The notes under the pieces: generated by a model
The model's input: only the letters and a program-made list of their open reading frames with translations
The model's database searches: none
What the model was told of the DNA's origin: nothing
From: Nocardia vinacea
GTDB lineage: Bacteria; Actinomycetota; Actinomycetes; Mycobacteriales; Mycobacteriaceae
Assembly: GCF_035920345.1 (NCBI RefSeq)
Contig: NZ_CP109149.1
Coordinates: 5,766,001-5,830,000, forward strand
DNA length: 64,000 nt
Direction of reading: 5' to 3'
Position numbers and translations under genes: made by a program
Shown here: positions 8,766 to 18,747 of the stretch, piece by piece
Layout: the number at the start of each line of letters is the position of its first letter
Position numbering within the stretch: the stretch's first letter is position 1

Positions 8766-9536
8766 TTACAACAGCGCCCCGCCGGTGGCATCGATCCACT
8801 GTCCGGTGACCCACCGCGAATCATCCGAGGCGAGGAATGCGGTGATATCCGCGATATCACCGGGCTGGCCGACTCGATTCAACGGCGACCATCCGGCCAC
8901 CAACGCCTCGGTCTCGGCATTGCGCAACCAGTTCGCGTTCATATCGGTATCGATCACACCCGGCGCGACGGCATTCACCGTGATGCCGCGGGCGCCGAGT
9001 TCCTTTGCCAGCGTTTGGGTGAAGGTATCGATCGCACCCTTGGTCATCGTGTAGGCGATCAGCTGCGGCATTCTCGACCCGTGCGTGAGGCCGGTGGAGA
9101 CGTTGACGATGCGGCCGCCGTCGCGCAGCCGATTCAGCCCGAGCTTGGTGACGAAGAACGGCGCCTTCGCATTGACGGCGAAGACTCGGTCGAAGGCGGC
9201 CTCATCGGTGGCGCCGATCGGTTCGCGGATGCCATCGATGCCCGCGTTGTTGACGATGACGTCCACGCCGTCGGCATGTGCGTCGAATGCGGACCACAGC
9301 GCCGCGGCATCTCCGGGTACGCCGAGTTCGGCCTTGATCGCGAAGGCCGAACCGCCCGCCGCCTCGATGGCGACGACGGTTTCCTTCGCCGCCTGCTCAT
9401 TGCCGTTGTAGTGCACGGCGACCCGCGCCCCCTCCCGGCCGAGCCGCTCCGCGATGGCCCGGCCGATGCCGCGGCTCGCGCCGGTGACCAGCGCGGTCTT
9501 GCCGTCTAGCCGGCCGGTTTGCAGCGGTGCACCCAT
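8766..9536 (-). CDS. SDR-family oxidoreductase
   Basis: A 256-residue classical short-chain dehydrogenase/reductase. It has the cofactor loop TGASRGIGRAIA, the NNAG motif, a catalytic Ser in NVSTG and the Tyr-x-x-x-Lys motif in YTMTKGA. The C-terminal SRWVTGQWIDATGG segment is typical of the FabG-like group. It is divergent from the TetR gene at 9613, and two operator-like sites lie in the shared promoter, so TetR probably represses both. Substrate unknown. Confidence 0.9.
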   Translation of the reverse strand: MGAPLQTGRLDGKTALVTGASRGIGRAIAERLGREGARVAVHYNGNEQAAKETVVAIEAAGGSAFAIKAELGVPGDAAALWSAFDAHADGVDVIVNNAGIDGIREPIGATDEAAFDRVFAVNAKAPFFVTKLGLNRLRDGGRIVNVSTGLTHGSRMPQLIAYTMTKGAIDTFTQTLAKELGARGITVNAVAPGVIDTDMNANWLRNAETEALVAGWSPLNRVGQPGDIADITAFLASDDSRWVTGQWIDATGGALL

Positions 9537-9552
9537 GACGGGTTCCTTTCTC

Positions 9553-9600
9553 TAGCGGTCACTACAGAAAGGACGTTAGCACATTCTCTAGCGATCGCTA
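9553..9600. promoter_or_regulatory. Two TetR operator-like sites between SDR and TetR genes
   Basis: TAGCGATCGCTA (9589-9600) is a perfect 12-base palindrome, and TAGCGGTCACTA (9553-9564) is a near copy with the same outer bases, 36 bases apart. Both are flanked by TCTC on the left. They lie in the short gap between divergent start codons (9536 and 9613), and the right-hand site runs into a TATAAAAT sequence that could be a -10 element. Confidence 0.6.
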
Positions 9601-9612
9601 TAAAATGCAGAC

Positions 9613-10218
9613 ATGAGTGCACCGACCAGGGGACGCCCCCGCTCGTTCGATCGGGACGCCGCACTGGAAAAGGCGTTGCGGCTGTTCTGGGCGCGCGGTT
9701 ACGAGGCCACCTCGATCGGCGATCTGACCGCGGCGATGGGCATCGGCGCGCCGAGCCTGTACGCCGCATTCGGCGATAAGGCGACGCTGTTCAACGAGGT
9801 GGTGCAGGTCTTCGGCGCGCGCTACGGCAGCTTCATCCCGCGCGCCCTCGCCGAGGAGCCGACCGCCGAGGCGTTGGTGCGCCGCATCCTGCGCGAGGCG
9901 GCGACGGAGTACACCCGACCCGATCGCCCGCACGGCTGCCTGGTGATCAGCGCCGGACTCAATACCACCAGCACCGAGATCGCCGACATGCTGCGCGCGC
10001 TTCGCAACCGAAATGTGGAGGCCTTCGCCGCGCGCATCCAGACGGATATCGATGCGGGTCTATTGCCGCCGAAGGCCGATGCGGCCACGCTCGCGCGGTA
10101 TGTCGGCACCGTCATGCAGGGCATGTCGCAGGCGGCCCGGGATGGCGCGAGCGCCGCGGAACTGGAGCGGGTCGCCGAAATGGCCATGCACGGTTGGTCT
10201 TCCGCCGTTCAAGGCTGA
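9613..10218 (+). CDS. TetR/AcrR family transcriptional regulator
   Basis: A 201-residue regulator. The N-terminal HTH (about residues 14-60) reads FDRDAALEKALRLFWARGYEATSIGDLTAAMGIGAPSLYAAFGDK, cut here for description by its parts ARGYEATSI and SLYAAFGDK. The C-terminal domain resembles the group with the HGCLVISAG motif. It is divergent from the SDR at 8766-9536, with two operator-like palindromes between, the usual arrangement of an autorepressor with its target. The inducer is unknown. Confidence 0.92.
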   Translation: MSAPTRGRPRSFDRDAALEKALRLFWARGYEATSIGDLTAAMGIGAPSLYAAFGDKATLFNEVVQVFGARYGSFIPRALAEEPTAEALVRRILREAATEYTRPDRPHGCLVISAGLNTTSTEIADMLRALRNRNVEAFAARIQTDIDAGLLPPKADAATLARYVGTVMQGMSQAARDGASAAELERVAEMAMHGWSSAVQG

Positions 10219-10287
10219 TTCGGGAACTATCCAGACCTCTGCAGCGACTAATCGACGGAACCTCGGCGTAACCCACCCTTGCGTTCA

Positions 10288-10340
10288 ATACCCTCCGGGG
10301 GTATGTTGATTTGCGTCGGGGATACCCCCGCACCGTATGA
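10288..10340. promoter_or_regulatory. CsoR-like copper operator upstream of the copZ-like gene
   Basis: ATACCC-TCCGG-GGGTAT at 10288-10304 is a perfect inverted repeat of the TACCC...GGGTA type bound by CsoR copper repressors. A second GGATACCCCCGC element follows at about 10319-10330. Both precede the heavy-metal chaperone gene at 10366. No csoR gene is in the window. Confidence 0.6.
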
Positions 10341-10365
10341 TCGAATGTGAGCGAAGGAGTCGGAA

Positions 10366-10572
10366 ATGGCCACGAGCACCTACACCGTCACGGGGATGAC
10401 CTGCGGACATTGCGTCAGCTCGGTCAAGACGGAGATCGGCAAGATCGATGGCGTGACCAGCGTGGACGTCGACCTCGCCAGCGGTGCGGTCCGGGTGGAC
10501 AGCACCGCACCGCTCGCCGACGCCGATATCGCCGCCGCCGTTGACGAGGCGGGATACGAGGTCGCCGTCTGA
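10366..10572 (+). CDS. Heavy-metal-associated (CopZ-like) copper chaperone
   Basis: A 68-residue HMA-domain protein with the metal-binding GMTCGHC motif at residues 10-16 and the ferredoxin-like fold pattern ending in DEAGYEVAV. Such proteins carry Cu(I) in the cytosol to an ATPase or sensor. The start has GGAG about 10 bases upstream. The stop TGA overlaps the next start by one base (TGATG), so the downstream secreted protein is translationally coupled. The upstream CsoR-like site suggests copper induction. The usual partner, a P1B-type ATPase, is not in the window. Confidence 0.9.
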   Translation: MATSTYTVTGMTCGHCVSSVKTEIGKIDGVTSVDVDLASGAVRVDSTAPLADADIAAAVDEAGYEVAV

Positions 10573-11468
10573 TGCAGGCCCGGCTGAGATTCGCCGCGGT
10601 CGGCGGCGGTCTCGTCGCGCTGTTCGGTGTCGCACTCGGTATCGGCGCCCTCGTGGGAGATCCGACCGGGTCGACACCGGACCACGGCGCGATGGCACAC
10701 ACCGAACAGGACACCGGGCTGTCGGATTCGCGATCCGGCTACGCCCTGACCGACCTGAGCGCACCCGCTGACCCGAATCGAGCCGGGGCCCTGCGTTTTC
10801 GGATCACCGGACCGGACGGAGTTCCGGTCACGAGATTCACCACCCAGCACGACAAGAAGCTGCACCTGATCGTGGTCCGCTCGGATACCACCGGATATCG
10901 GCACGTGCACCCGACCATGGACGACACGGGCACCTGGTCGATCGATTGGAATTGGACAGCGCCCGGCACCTATCGCGTCTTCGCCGATTTCGTTCCCGAG
11001 CAGGGGCCCGGCGATCTGGTCCTGAGCCGCACCGTCACGGTCGCGGGACCGGCTGAGCTCCAGCCACTTCCACCCGAGTCCCGGTCGGCAACGGTGGACG
11101 GTTACCAGATCCGCATGGCGGGCGATCTGAGCACCGCGGGCAGCGAACTTCGTTTCACCGTGACCCGCGACGGCGTCCCGGTGACAGACCTCGAGCCGTA
11201 TCTCGGCGCGTACGCGCATCTAGTGGTCCTGCGCGCCAATGACCTTGCCTACCTGCACGTCCATCCGCAGGGCGAAATCGGCCGCACCCCAGCGGGTCCG
11301 GAGGTCGGCTTCCATGCCCAGACCCCGAGTGCGGGCGCATTTCGGTTGTATCTAGACTTCTCCCACGGCGGTGTCGTACATACCGCCGAGTTCACCGCGC
11401 GCGTCGAATCATCCACAGCGCCATCCACATCCGATGGTGGACACCATTCGGGTGGCGGTCACCCCTGA
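10572..11468 (+). CDS. Membrane-anchored or secreted histidine-rich protein of a copper operon
   Basis: A 298-residue protein with an N-terminal hydrophobic segment (residues 8-28, AVGGGLVALFGVALGIGAL) acting as signal or anchor. It has two beta-rich repeats: each half has a block like HLIVVRSDTTGYRHVHP (first) and HLVVLRANDLAYLHVHP (second), so the exported part is an internal duplication with a conserved HVHP. The tail is His/Gly-rich (GGHHSGGGHP). It is co-transcribed with the CopZ-like gene. A periplasmic metal-binding role is inferred from histidines and context. I do not know a named family function. Confidence 0.7.
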   Translation: MQARLRFAAVGGGLVALFGVALGIGALVGDPTGSTPDHGAMAHTEQDTGLSDSRSGYALTDLSAPADPNRAGALRFRITGPDGVPVTRFTTQHDKKLHLIVVRSDTTGYRHVHPTMDDTGTWSIDWNWTAPGTYRVFADFVPEQGPGDLVLSRTVTVAGPAELQPLPPESRSATVDGYQIRMAGDLSTAGSELRFTVTRDGVPVTDLEPYLGAYAHLVVLRANDLAYLHVHPQGEIGRTPAGPEVGFHAQTPSAGAFRLYLDFSHGGVVHTAEFTARVESSTAPSTSDGGHHSGGGHP

Positions 11469-11892
11469 CCGCATGCGCTGACCACCGCGTGCTCGAGCTG
11501 ACATTCAGCGCGATGACCTGCGCTTTCCGTACGGCACGCGGAGTGTGGCGACACGCGTGAATTGATTGCCGCGGGGCATGAATCCGGTTTCGCGACCAAC
11601 AAGGCAAAAGTTGGTTATCCACAATCTGTTTCGCTTGTGGCGATGCCCCAGCAAGCGAGCCGAGTGGATAACGCGGCGCATTGTCCGCCTCACCTGTCAC
11701 AGAAACCGACCAGTCCGGCATAACAGCAGATCATCCACCGCGGCGGGACAGGCCGATATCCGATGGCAGCCAGGCGACACTCGTCCGGACGAAGTTACGC
11801 CGGGTAGCAAGCAATCCGCGGTGTAGAGATCACCGCGGCGGGTCGATATCCGATACCAACCAGGCGAAATCACGCGGCGCCGCCGACGCGGG
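11469..11892. other. Non-coding gap with DnaA-box-like sites and an imperfect direct repeat
   Basis: No convincing gene lies between the His-rich protein and the convergent ksgA. A DnaA-box consensus TTATCCACA occurs at 11615-11623, and a one-mismatch box in opposite orientation at 11663-11671. Two degenerate copies of a 37-42-base segment follow at 11736-11777 and 11831-11867, sharing CACCGCGGCGGG, CGATATCCGAT and CCAGGCGA. Confidence 0.4.
11736..11867. repeat. Imperfect direct repeat, two copies
   Basis: Copies at 11736-11777 and 11831-11867 share three blocks in the same order: CACCGCGGCGGG, CGATATCCGAT and CCAGGCGA. The second copy lacks five bases between the first two blocks. They sit just downstream of ksgA. 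Their role is unknown. Confidence 0.5.
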
Positions 11893-12774
11893 TTACGCCT
11901 GGGCGGCGAGGCGGACGAAGGCTGCGGTGTCCAGGGTTTCGCCGCGGGCGGTCGGGTTGATACCAGCGGCGACCAGGCGGCGTTCGGCTTCGGCCGGCGA
12001 ACCGGCCCAGTTGCCCAGTGCGGCGCGGAGGGTTTTGCGGCGCTGGGCGAAGGCGGCGTCGACTGCCTCGAAGACGCGGCGGCGGTGTGCTTCGTCCATC
12101 GGCCACGGCGGTTCGGCGTAACGCTCGATGCGGACCAGGCCGGAGTCGACGCGTGGCACCGGCCAGAACACCTGGGTGCCCACCGCGCCCGCGCGGCGCA
12201 CAGTGCCGAAGAAGCCCGCCTTGACGCTCGGGACGCCGTAGACGCGGCTGCCGGGCTCAGCGGCGAGACGGTCCGCGACCTCGGCCTGCACCATCACCAA
12301 CGAGGTTGTGATGCTGGGCAATTCGGCGAGCAGGTGCAGCAGCACCGGCACGGCGACGTTGTAGGGCAGATTCGCCACCAGCGCCGACGGTGCCGCAGGG
12401 AGTTTGTCCGAACGGACCCGCAGCGCATCGGCCTCCACGACGGTCAACTGCCCGGCCAGTTCCGGCGCGCGATCCGCGACGGTCACCGGAAGATGTTTCG
12501 CCAGTACGGGATCGATCTCGACGGCGATGACCGAATCCACCACATCGAGCAGGGCCAATGTCAGCGAGCCGAGACCCGGCCCGACCTCGAGCACCGTATC
12601 CCCACGCCCGACCCCCGCCGCCGCGACAATCCGCCGCACCGTATTCGCGTCGTGCACGAAATTCTGTCCGAGCTGCTTGGTCGGCCGCACACCGAGTCGC
12701 TCGGCCAGCGCCCGCACCTCGGCGGGCCCGAGCAGCGCAGCACTCCCACGGGCGGAAATATCGGGTTCGGACAC
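11893..12774 (-). CDS. ksgA: 16S rRNA (adenine1518-N6/adenine1519-N6)-dimethyltransferase
   Basis: KsgA (RsmA) dimethylates two adjacent adenosines near the 3' end of 16S rRNA during small-subunit maturation. The protein has [10 protein letters not shown], the SAM loop [12 protein letters not shown], and the catalytic ANLPYNV motif. The GTG start at 12774 (VSEPDIS) gives 293 residues; the frame is open to 13056, but that part overlaps rpfB and lacks similarity. It follows rpfB closely (31 bases after its stop) and is probably co-transcribed with it, as in mycobacteria. Confidence 0.95.
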   Translation of the reverse strand: MSEPDISARGSAALLGPAEVRALAERLGVRPTKQLGQNFVHDANTVRRIVAAAGVGRGDTVLEVGPGLGSLTLALLDVVDSVIAVEIDPVLAKHLPVTVADRAPELAGQLTVVEADALRVRSDKLPAAPSALVANLPYNVAVPVLLHLLAELPSITTSLVMVQAEVADRLAAEPGSRVYGVPSVKAGFFGTVRRAGAVGTQVFWPVPRVDSGLVRIERYAEPPWPMDEAHRRRVFEAVDAAFAQRRKTLRAALGNWAGSPAEAERRLVAAGINPTARGETLDTAAFVRLAAQA

Positions 12775-12805
12775 GTCCGACAACGTATCAACCCGCCCGC
12801 TGTGC

Positions 12806-13957
<1,152 letters not shown>

Positions 13958-14080
13958 TCAGCGGTCTACAACCGTAGTGTTACGAGCGGCCGGTATCAAT
14001 ATCACAAACCGATCTCGACGCCGCAGGTAAATCACAAAACGTACCGACCGAAGTGACCTAGGACACACTTACCCGTCCGA

Positions 14081-14133
14081 ATGTGAAACAAGATCAGGTG
14101 AAATTGGGCGCCACTCGCGATTCCACCTGATCT
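14081..14133 (-). terminator. Rho-independent terminator after tatD
   Basis: Read on the minus strand, AGATCAGGTG (from 14133) pairs with CACCTGATCT (to 14091), giving a 10-base perfect stem with a long GC-rich loop, followed by TTGTTTCACATT. It starts six bases after the tatD stop and separates tatD from rpfB, which therefore needs its own promoter in 13940-14080. Confidence 0.7.
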
Positions 14134-14138
14134 CGAAT

Positions 14139-14984
14139 TCAGATGCCGTAGATACGGCGGGCGTTGGCGGTGGTGATTTTGGCGAGGGCCACGGGATCCT
14201 GTTCGCGCAATTCCGCTAGGGCGCGCACGGTGTAGGGAAGGCAATACGATTCGTTGGGTGCGCCACGGAATGGATGCGGCGTGAGATATGGCGCATCGGT
14301 TTCGACCAAGATGTGGTCATCGGGCACCACCTTGGCGGCCTCACGCAATTCATGCGCGTTCTTGAAACTCACCGTGCCGGAGAAGCTGAGGATGTACCCC
14401 TCGGCGACACACGACATCGCCATATTGGTGTCCGAGGAAAAGCAATGGAAGATCACGGTTTCCGGAGCGCCCTCGTCCAGCAATACCGCCAGCAGATCGT
14501 GGTCTGCCTCGCGGTTGTGGATCATCAGCGGTTTGCGCAGACGTTTGGCCAGGTCGATATGCCAGCGGAAGCCCTCGACCTGCTCCTCGATATCGGCGCA
14601 ACCCTCCAACTTGCCCGGCCAGTAGTAATCCAGACCGGTTTCGCCGATCGCGACCACGCGCGGGTCGGCGGCCAACCGCTCCAGTTCGGCCTTGGTCGCA
14701 TCGTCCAGCGCATTCGCCCGCGTCGGATGCAGCGCCACGGCGGCGAACACCCTCCGATCCCAGTTCGCGGCCTTTACGGCCCACTGCGCAGCGGCCAGAT
14801 CATCGGCGACCGTGACCACCTGGCCGACCCCGACCGAGGCCGCGCGGTCCACGATCACCGCCGTCGACTCCGCATCGGTCGCCCCGCAGGCATCCAGATG
14901 CGTATGCGCGTCGACCAGCGGCGCGAGCGGTTCCGGCAGCTCGGGCGCGGCCCGTTTGGCGCTGTCTTTTGTTCGCTCGCTCAT
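14139..14984 (-). CDS. tatD: TatD family hydrolase/deoxyribonuclease
   Basis: A 281-residue metal-dependent hydrolase of the TatD family. Metal ligands are visible in VDAHTHLD (N-terminus), [26 protein letters not shown] and VETDAPYL. TatD enzymes are 3'-5' exonucleases or DNases linked to DNA quality control. The start MSERTKDSA (14984) was chosen because the family similarity begins soon after; the frame is open to 15002. It is divergent from metG, with about 100 bases between, and is placed as in mycobacteria. Confidence 0.92.
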   Translation of the reverse strand: MSERTKDSAKRAAPELPEPLAPLVDAHTHLDACGATDAESTAVIVDRAASVGVGQVVTVADDLAAAQWAVKAANWDRRVFAAVALHPTRANALDDATKAELERLAADPRVVAIGETGLDYYWPGKLEGCADIEEQVEGFRWHIDLAKRLRKPLMIHNREADHDLLAVLLDEGAPETVIFHCFSSDTNMAMSCVAEGYILSFSGTVSFKNAHELREAAKVVPDDHILVETDAPYLTPHPFRGAPNESYCLPYTVRALAELREQDPVALAKITTANARRIYGI

Positions 14985-15088
14985 CGGCAAACTCCGGCAC
15001 ACCAGAACGCGGGCGCGGGACAGCGGTCATTGCCTCGGGGGATATTCACGTGAGCGTCGGAATCCACGCGCATTACAGTAGATGCACC

Positions 15089-16648
15089 ATGACCGCAGCT
15101 GACCGCCCCGCCTTCTACATCACAACGGCCATCGCATACCCGAACGGTGCGCCGCACATCGGGCATGCGTACGAGTACATCTCGGCCGACGCCCTCGCCC
15201 GCTTCAAGCGGCTCGACGGTTATGACGTCTTCTTCATGACCGGGACCGATGAGCACGGGCAGAAGATGCAGCAGACCGCGGTCGCCGAGGGGGTGCCGGT
15301 GGAGGAGCTCGCCGCGCGCAACTCGGATGTGTTCGAGGCGATGGACAAGGCGCTCGACATCTCCTACGACCGCTTCATCCGCACCACCGATGACGACCAC
15401 CAGGTGGCCAGCGCCGCGATCTGGGAGCGGATGCTCGTCAACGGCGATATCTACCTGGACAACTACTCGGGTTGGTACTCGGTGCGCGACGAGGCGTTCT
15501 ACACCGAGGAAGAAACGACGCTGCTCGAGGACGGCACCCGGATCTCGACCGAATCGAAGACGCCGGTCACCTGGACCGAGGAGTCGAACTACTTCTTCCG
15601 GCTGTCGAACTACCAGGACAAGCTGCTAGCGCTCTACGACGAACATCCCGAATTCATCGCGCCCGCAACGGCTCGCAACGAGATGGTGAGTTATGTGAAG
15701 GCGGGTCTGAAAGACCTGTCCATTTCGCGCACCACCTTCGACTGGGGCGTGCCCGTGCCCGGACATCCCGATCATGTGATGTACGTGTGGGTGGACGCGC
15801 TCACCAACTACATCACCGGCGTCGGCTTCCCGGATACGGAATCCGTTGCGTTCCAGCGGTTCTGGCCCGCCGACGTGCACATCATCGGTAAGGACATCAC
15901 CCGGTTCCACACCGTGTACTGGCCCGCGTTCCTGATGTCGGCCGGGATCGAGTTGCCGAAGCGCGTTTTCGTGCACGGGTTCCTGTACAACAAGGGCGAG
16001 AAGATGTCCAAGTCGGTCGGCAATGTCGTCGACCCGCTGGCGCTGGTCGACGAGTACGGCGTGGACGCGGTGCGCTTCTTCCTGCTGCGCGAGATCTCCT
16101 ACGGTCAGGACGGCAGCTACAGCCACGAGGCGATCGTCGGACGGATCAATACGGATCTGGCCAATGAATTCGGCAATCTGGTGCAGCGCAGCCTGAAGCT
16201 GGTCGCCCGCGACTGCGGTGGTGTGGTGCCGACCCCGGGCGAATTCACCGATGCCGATCGCGCCCTGCTCGACCGTGCGAACGAGCTACTGGAGCGCTGC
16301 CGCACCGAATTCGATGCCCAGCAAATGCATTTGGCGTTGGAGGCGATCTGGCTGACGCTCGGTGAGGCCAACCGCTACTTCTCCGCGGAAGCGCCGTGGG
16401 CGCTGGCCAAGACCGGCACCGAGGAGTCGCTGGCCCGCGAGGCGACGGTGCTCTACGTGACCATCGAACTGCTACGCATCGTCGCCATCCTGGTCCAGCC
16501 GGTCATGCCCGAATCCGCCGGCAAGATCCTCGATCTGCTGGCCAGCCAGAACCGTACCTTCGCCGATATCGCGACCCGGCTGGTCGCCGGCACCCCATTG
16601 CCGGAGCCCGAAGCCGTCTACCCGCGCTACGTGGAGCCGAAGAAGTAA
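15089..16648 (+). CDS. metG: Methionyl-tRNA synthetase
   Basis: A 519-residue class I aminoacyl-tRNA synthetase that charges tRNA-Met. The HIGH signature is in [13 protein letters not shown] (residues 23-26) and KMSKS is in [12 protein letters not shown]. The zinc-knuckle cysteines of the E. coli-type enzyme are missing, so this is the shorter, zinc-free actinobacterial form. The start ATG 15089 agrees with mycobacterial MetG. A strong hairpin follows the gene. Confidence 0.97.
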   Translation: MTAADRPAFYITTAIAYPNGAPHIGHAYEYISADALARFKRLDGYDVFFMTGTDEHGQKMQQTAVAEGVPVEELAARNSDVFEAMDKALDISYDRFIRTTDDDHQVASAAIWERMLVNGDIYLDNYSGWYSVRDEAFYTEEETTLLEDGTRISTESKTPVTWTEESNYFFRLSNYQDKLLALYDEHPEFIAPATARNEMVSYVKAGLKDLSISRTTFDWGVPVPGHPDHVMYVWVDALTNYITGVGFPDTESVAFQRFWPADVHIIGKDITRFHTVYWPAFLMSAGIELPKRVFVHGFLYNKGEKMSKSVGNVVDPLALVDEYGVDAVRFFLLREISYGQDGSYSHEAIVGRINTDLANEFGNLVQRSLKLVARDCGGVVPTPGEFTDADRALLDRANELLERCRTEFDAQQMHLALEAIWLTLGEANRYFSAEAPWALAKTGTEESLAREATVLYVTIELLRIVAILVQPVMPESAGKILDLLASQNRTFADIATRLVAGTPLPEPEAVYPRYVEPKK

Positions 16649-16683
16649 TCAGCGGCCGACTACGCGAAGATCACTGCATTACT

Positions 16684-16717
16684 GAAGCGCTACCGCTCGA
16701 TAAAGCGGTAGCGCTTC
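16684..16717. terminator. Bidirectional terminator between metG and PEP-mutase-like gene
   Basis: GAAGCGCTACCGCT (16684-16697) and its exact complement AGCGGTAGCGCTTC (16704-16717) form a 14-base stem with a six-base loop. It lies between convergent genes. The flanks are not T-rich, as is usual in actinobacteria. Confidence 0.75.
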
Positions 16718-16741
16718 GGTTCGGCCGAACCTCTGGGAGGG

Positions 16742-17494
16742 CTACTTCCAGCGGTCGAGCAGCCGATTGATCTCGGCGGTCAGCGCCCACTGCAGCATGG
16801 GGCCGAAGGTGATGCGCCCGACGCCCTGCTCGGCGAAGACGGCCTTATCCGACTTATCGGGCAGCCCGACAGCACTGATCGGCAGCGGCAATTCGCCGGT
16901 CAGTCGGCGCATATCGGTATCGGAGTGCCGACCCGCCGGGAACAGCGAATCCGCACCCGCCGCGGCGGCCAGCCGCAGGCGCGCGATGGCGCGATCGACG
17001 CGGTCGCTCGCGTCACCGTCCTCGCGCATGAACAGGTCGGTGCGGGCATTGATGACCACGTGCACACCTGCGGCATCGGCGAACTGACGCAGGCCGTGCA
17101 CAAGATCGGCGTGCTCGTGGGCGCCGCGCAACCGGCCGCCCTCGCTGTGCACCGTGTCCTCGATATTGAGGCCGATCGCGCCCGCTTCCAGCACTCCCTC
17201 GATCAGCTGCGCGGGCTCGAGGCCGTAACCGGATTCGATATCGACGGAGACCGGAACATCGACCGCGCCGGTGATCTGCCGGACGCGGGTCAACAGCTCC
17301 GCGAACGTCATCCCTTCCTTATCGCTGCGCCCGACCGAATCGGCGACCGGATGACTACCGAGGGTCAGCGCCGAAAATCCCGCCGCGACAGCGACATTCG
17401 CCGACCACGCATCCCATACCGTCGGAAAGACACCGGGATCGCCCGGGACATGCAATTCGAGAAACGCCTTCGCCTTGCTTTCCAAAGAGGTCAT
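16742..17494 (-). CDS. Isocitrate lyase/PEP mutase superfamily protein
   Basis: A 250-residue alpha/beta-barrel enzyme. Features are PTVWDAWSA near residue 22, DIESGYG, NIEDTVHSEGG and VINARTDLF, all positions of the superfamily active site. Members cleave or form C-C or C-P bonds in small oxo-acids (for example oxaloacetate hydrolase or methylisocitrate lyase-like). The exact reaction is unknown. The start MTSLESKAKAF (17494) fits family length; the frame is open to 17545. It is convergent with metG and lies downstream of rsmI on the same strand. Confidence 0.85.
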   Translation of the reverse strand: MTSLESKAKAFLELHVPGDPGVFPTVWDAWSANVAVAAGFSALTLGSHPVADSVGRSDKEGMTFAELLTRVRQITGAVDVPVSVDIESGYGLEPAQLIEGVLEAGAIGLNIEDTVHSEGGRLRGAHEHADLVHGLRQFADAAGVHVVINARTDLFMREDGDASDRVDRAIARLRLAAAAGADSLFPAGRHSDTDMRRLTGELPLPISAVGLPDKSDKAVFAEQGVGRITFGPMLQWALTAEINRLLDRWK

Positions 17495-17581
17495 GACACC
17501 GATCATCGTCTCGCCCGTGATCGATAGCACTATGACACTCCCCATCCGGCAGCCCGGGAGTGTCGGCGATGGCGAGTCGCG

Positions 17582-18442
17582 CTATGAACTATCGCCACCG
17601 TTGCGCCGCGCGGTCAGTACCGCGTCGTACAGTTCGCGGCGGGAAACGCCGGTCTCGGCGGCCACCTGGGCGCAAGCGTCCTTGAGACGAATACCCTCGG
17701 CGGTCAACGATTCGACCTCGTCGACCAGATCGGCGGGATCGGCCGCGACGGGTTGTGCGCCTTCGAGGACGACGGTGATTTCACCACGCGCCCCTTCAAA
17801 CGCCCAGGCGGCTAGTTCGCCGAGATTGCCGCGGACGACCTCCTCGTAGGTCTTGGTCAGTTCCCGGCAGACCGCGGCCCGCCGGTCGGCACCGAGCACC
17901 TCGACCGCGTCGGCCAGACAGTCGGCGAGCCGGTGCGGCGCTTCGAAAAATACGCAGGCGCGCGGCTCGTTAAGCAAGGTGCGCAACCATTCTCGACGCT
18001 GGCCGGATTTGCGCGGCGCGAATCCGTCGAAGCAGAAGCGTTCCACCGGGAGCGCGGACAATGCCAGGGCGGTGGTCACCGCCGACGGTCCCGGCAGGCA
18101 GGTGACCGGCAGCTGACGCTCGACACAGGCCACCACCATGCGATAGCCCGGATCGCTCACCGACGGCATGCCCGCATCGGTAACCAGCAGGACCGTGCTG
18201 CCGCCCTCGATCTCATCGAGCAGCGCCGGAATCTTGGCGGACTCCACGTGGTCGTCGAACCGCAGCACCCGCCCGGTGATTTCCACCTCCAGGGCCTTGG
18301 CGAGGAAGCGGGTGCGCCGGGTGTCCTCGGCCGCGACGATCTCGGCGGATCCGAGCGCCTCGCGTAGCCGCTGTGAGGCATCGCCGATCTCGCCCATCGG
18401 CGTCGCCGCCAGCACCAATCGCCCCACCTGGTCCGCCACCAC
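17582..18442 (-). CDS. rsmI: 16S rRNA (cytidine1402-2'-O)-methyltransferase
   Basis: RsmI adds the 2'-O-methyl group to C1402 of 16S rRNA in the decoding centre. The 286-residue protein has the tetrapyrrole-methylase-like fold: LVLAATPMGEIGDAS at the N-terminus, AAEDTRRTRFL, LVTDAGMPSVSDPG and CLPGPSAVTTAL. The start is GTG at 18442. The pmt gene is divergent, as for Rv1003/Rv1002c in mycobacteria. Confidence 0.95.
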   Translation of the reverse strand: MVADQVGRLVLAATPMGEIGDASQRLREALGSAEIVAAEDTRRTRFLAKALEVEITGRVLRFDDHVESAKIPALLDEIEGGSTVLLVTDAGMPSVSDPGYRMVVACVERQLPVTCLPGPSAVTTALALSALPVERFCFDGFAPRKSGQRREWLRTLLNEPRACVFFEAPHRLADCLADAVEVLGADRRAAVCRELTKTYEEVVRGNLGELAAWAFEGARGEITVVLEGAQPVAADPADLVDEVESLTAEGIRLKDACAQVAAETGVSRRELYDAVLTARRNGGDSS

Positions 18443-18747
18443 GCTCCTCCGCCTCCCCGGGCCTTTTGCCGGTCGTCAGCGCCTCGAGACTTAGTCGCCG
18501 GACCGGCGGTTGGGGGCGCGACGAGTTCTGGGCGTACCCGATGAGTTACCCATGTCCTCACGAAATCAGTCGTTACCTTCGCTGGAGAAAGATTCTCTCA
18601 CCATACGAAAACGAATCTCGTGCTGGGTAATCACGCCGACGTCGATACTCATCTCGTGAAACCTGGCCCGCTGCTCAGGGTGTGATTCGCGCGGCGGCGC
18701 GCTCACCGGTGCGGGTCACGGTGGCGCGCACAGCATACGATCGGGGC
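18443..18747. promoter_or_regulatory. Divergent promoter region rsmI/pmt
   Basis: A 305-base gap between divergent starts. The middle (18560-18640) is less GC-rich than the surroundings and contains an inverted GAGA...TCTC around 18585-18600. I see no recognisable operator or coding sequence. Confidence 0.35.
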
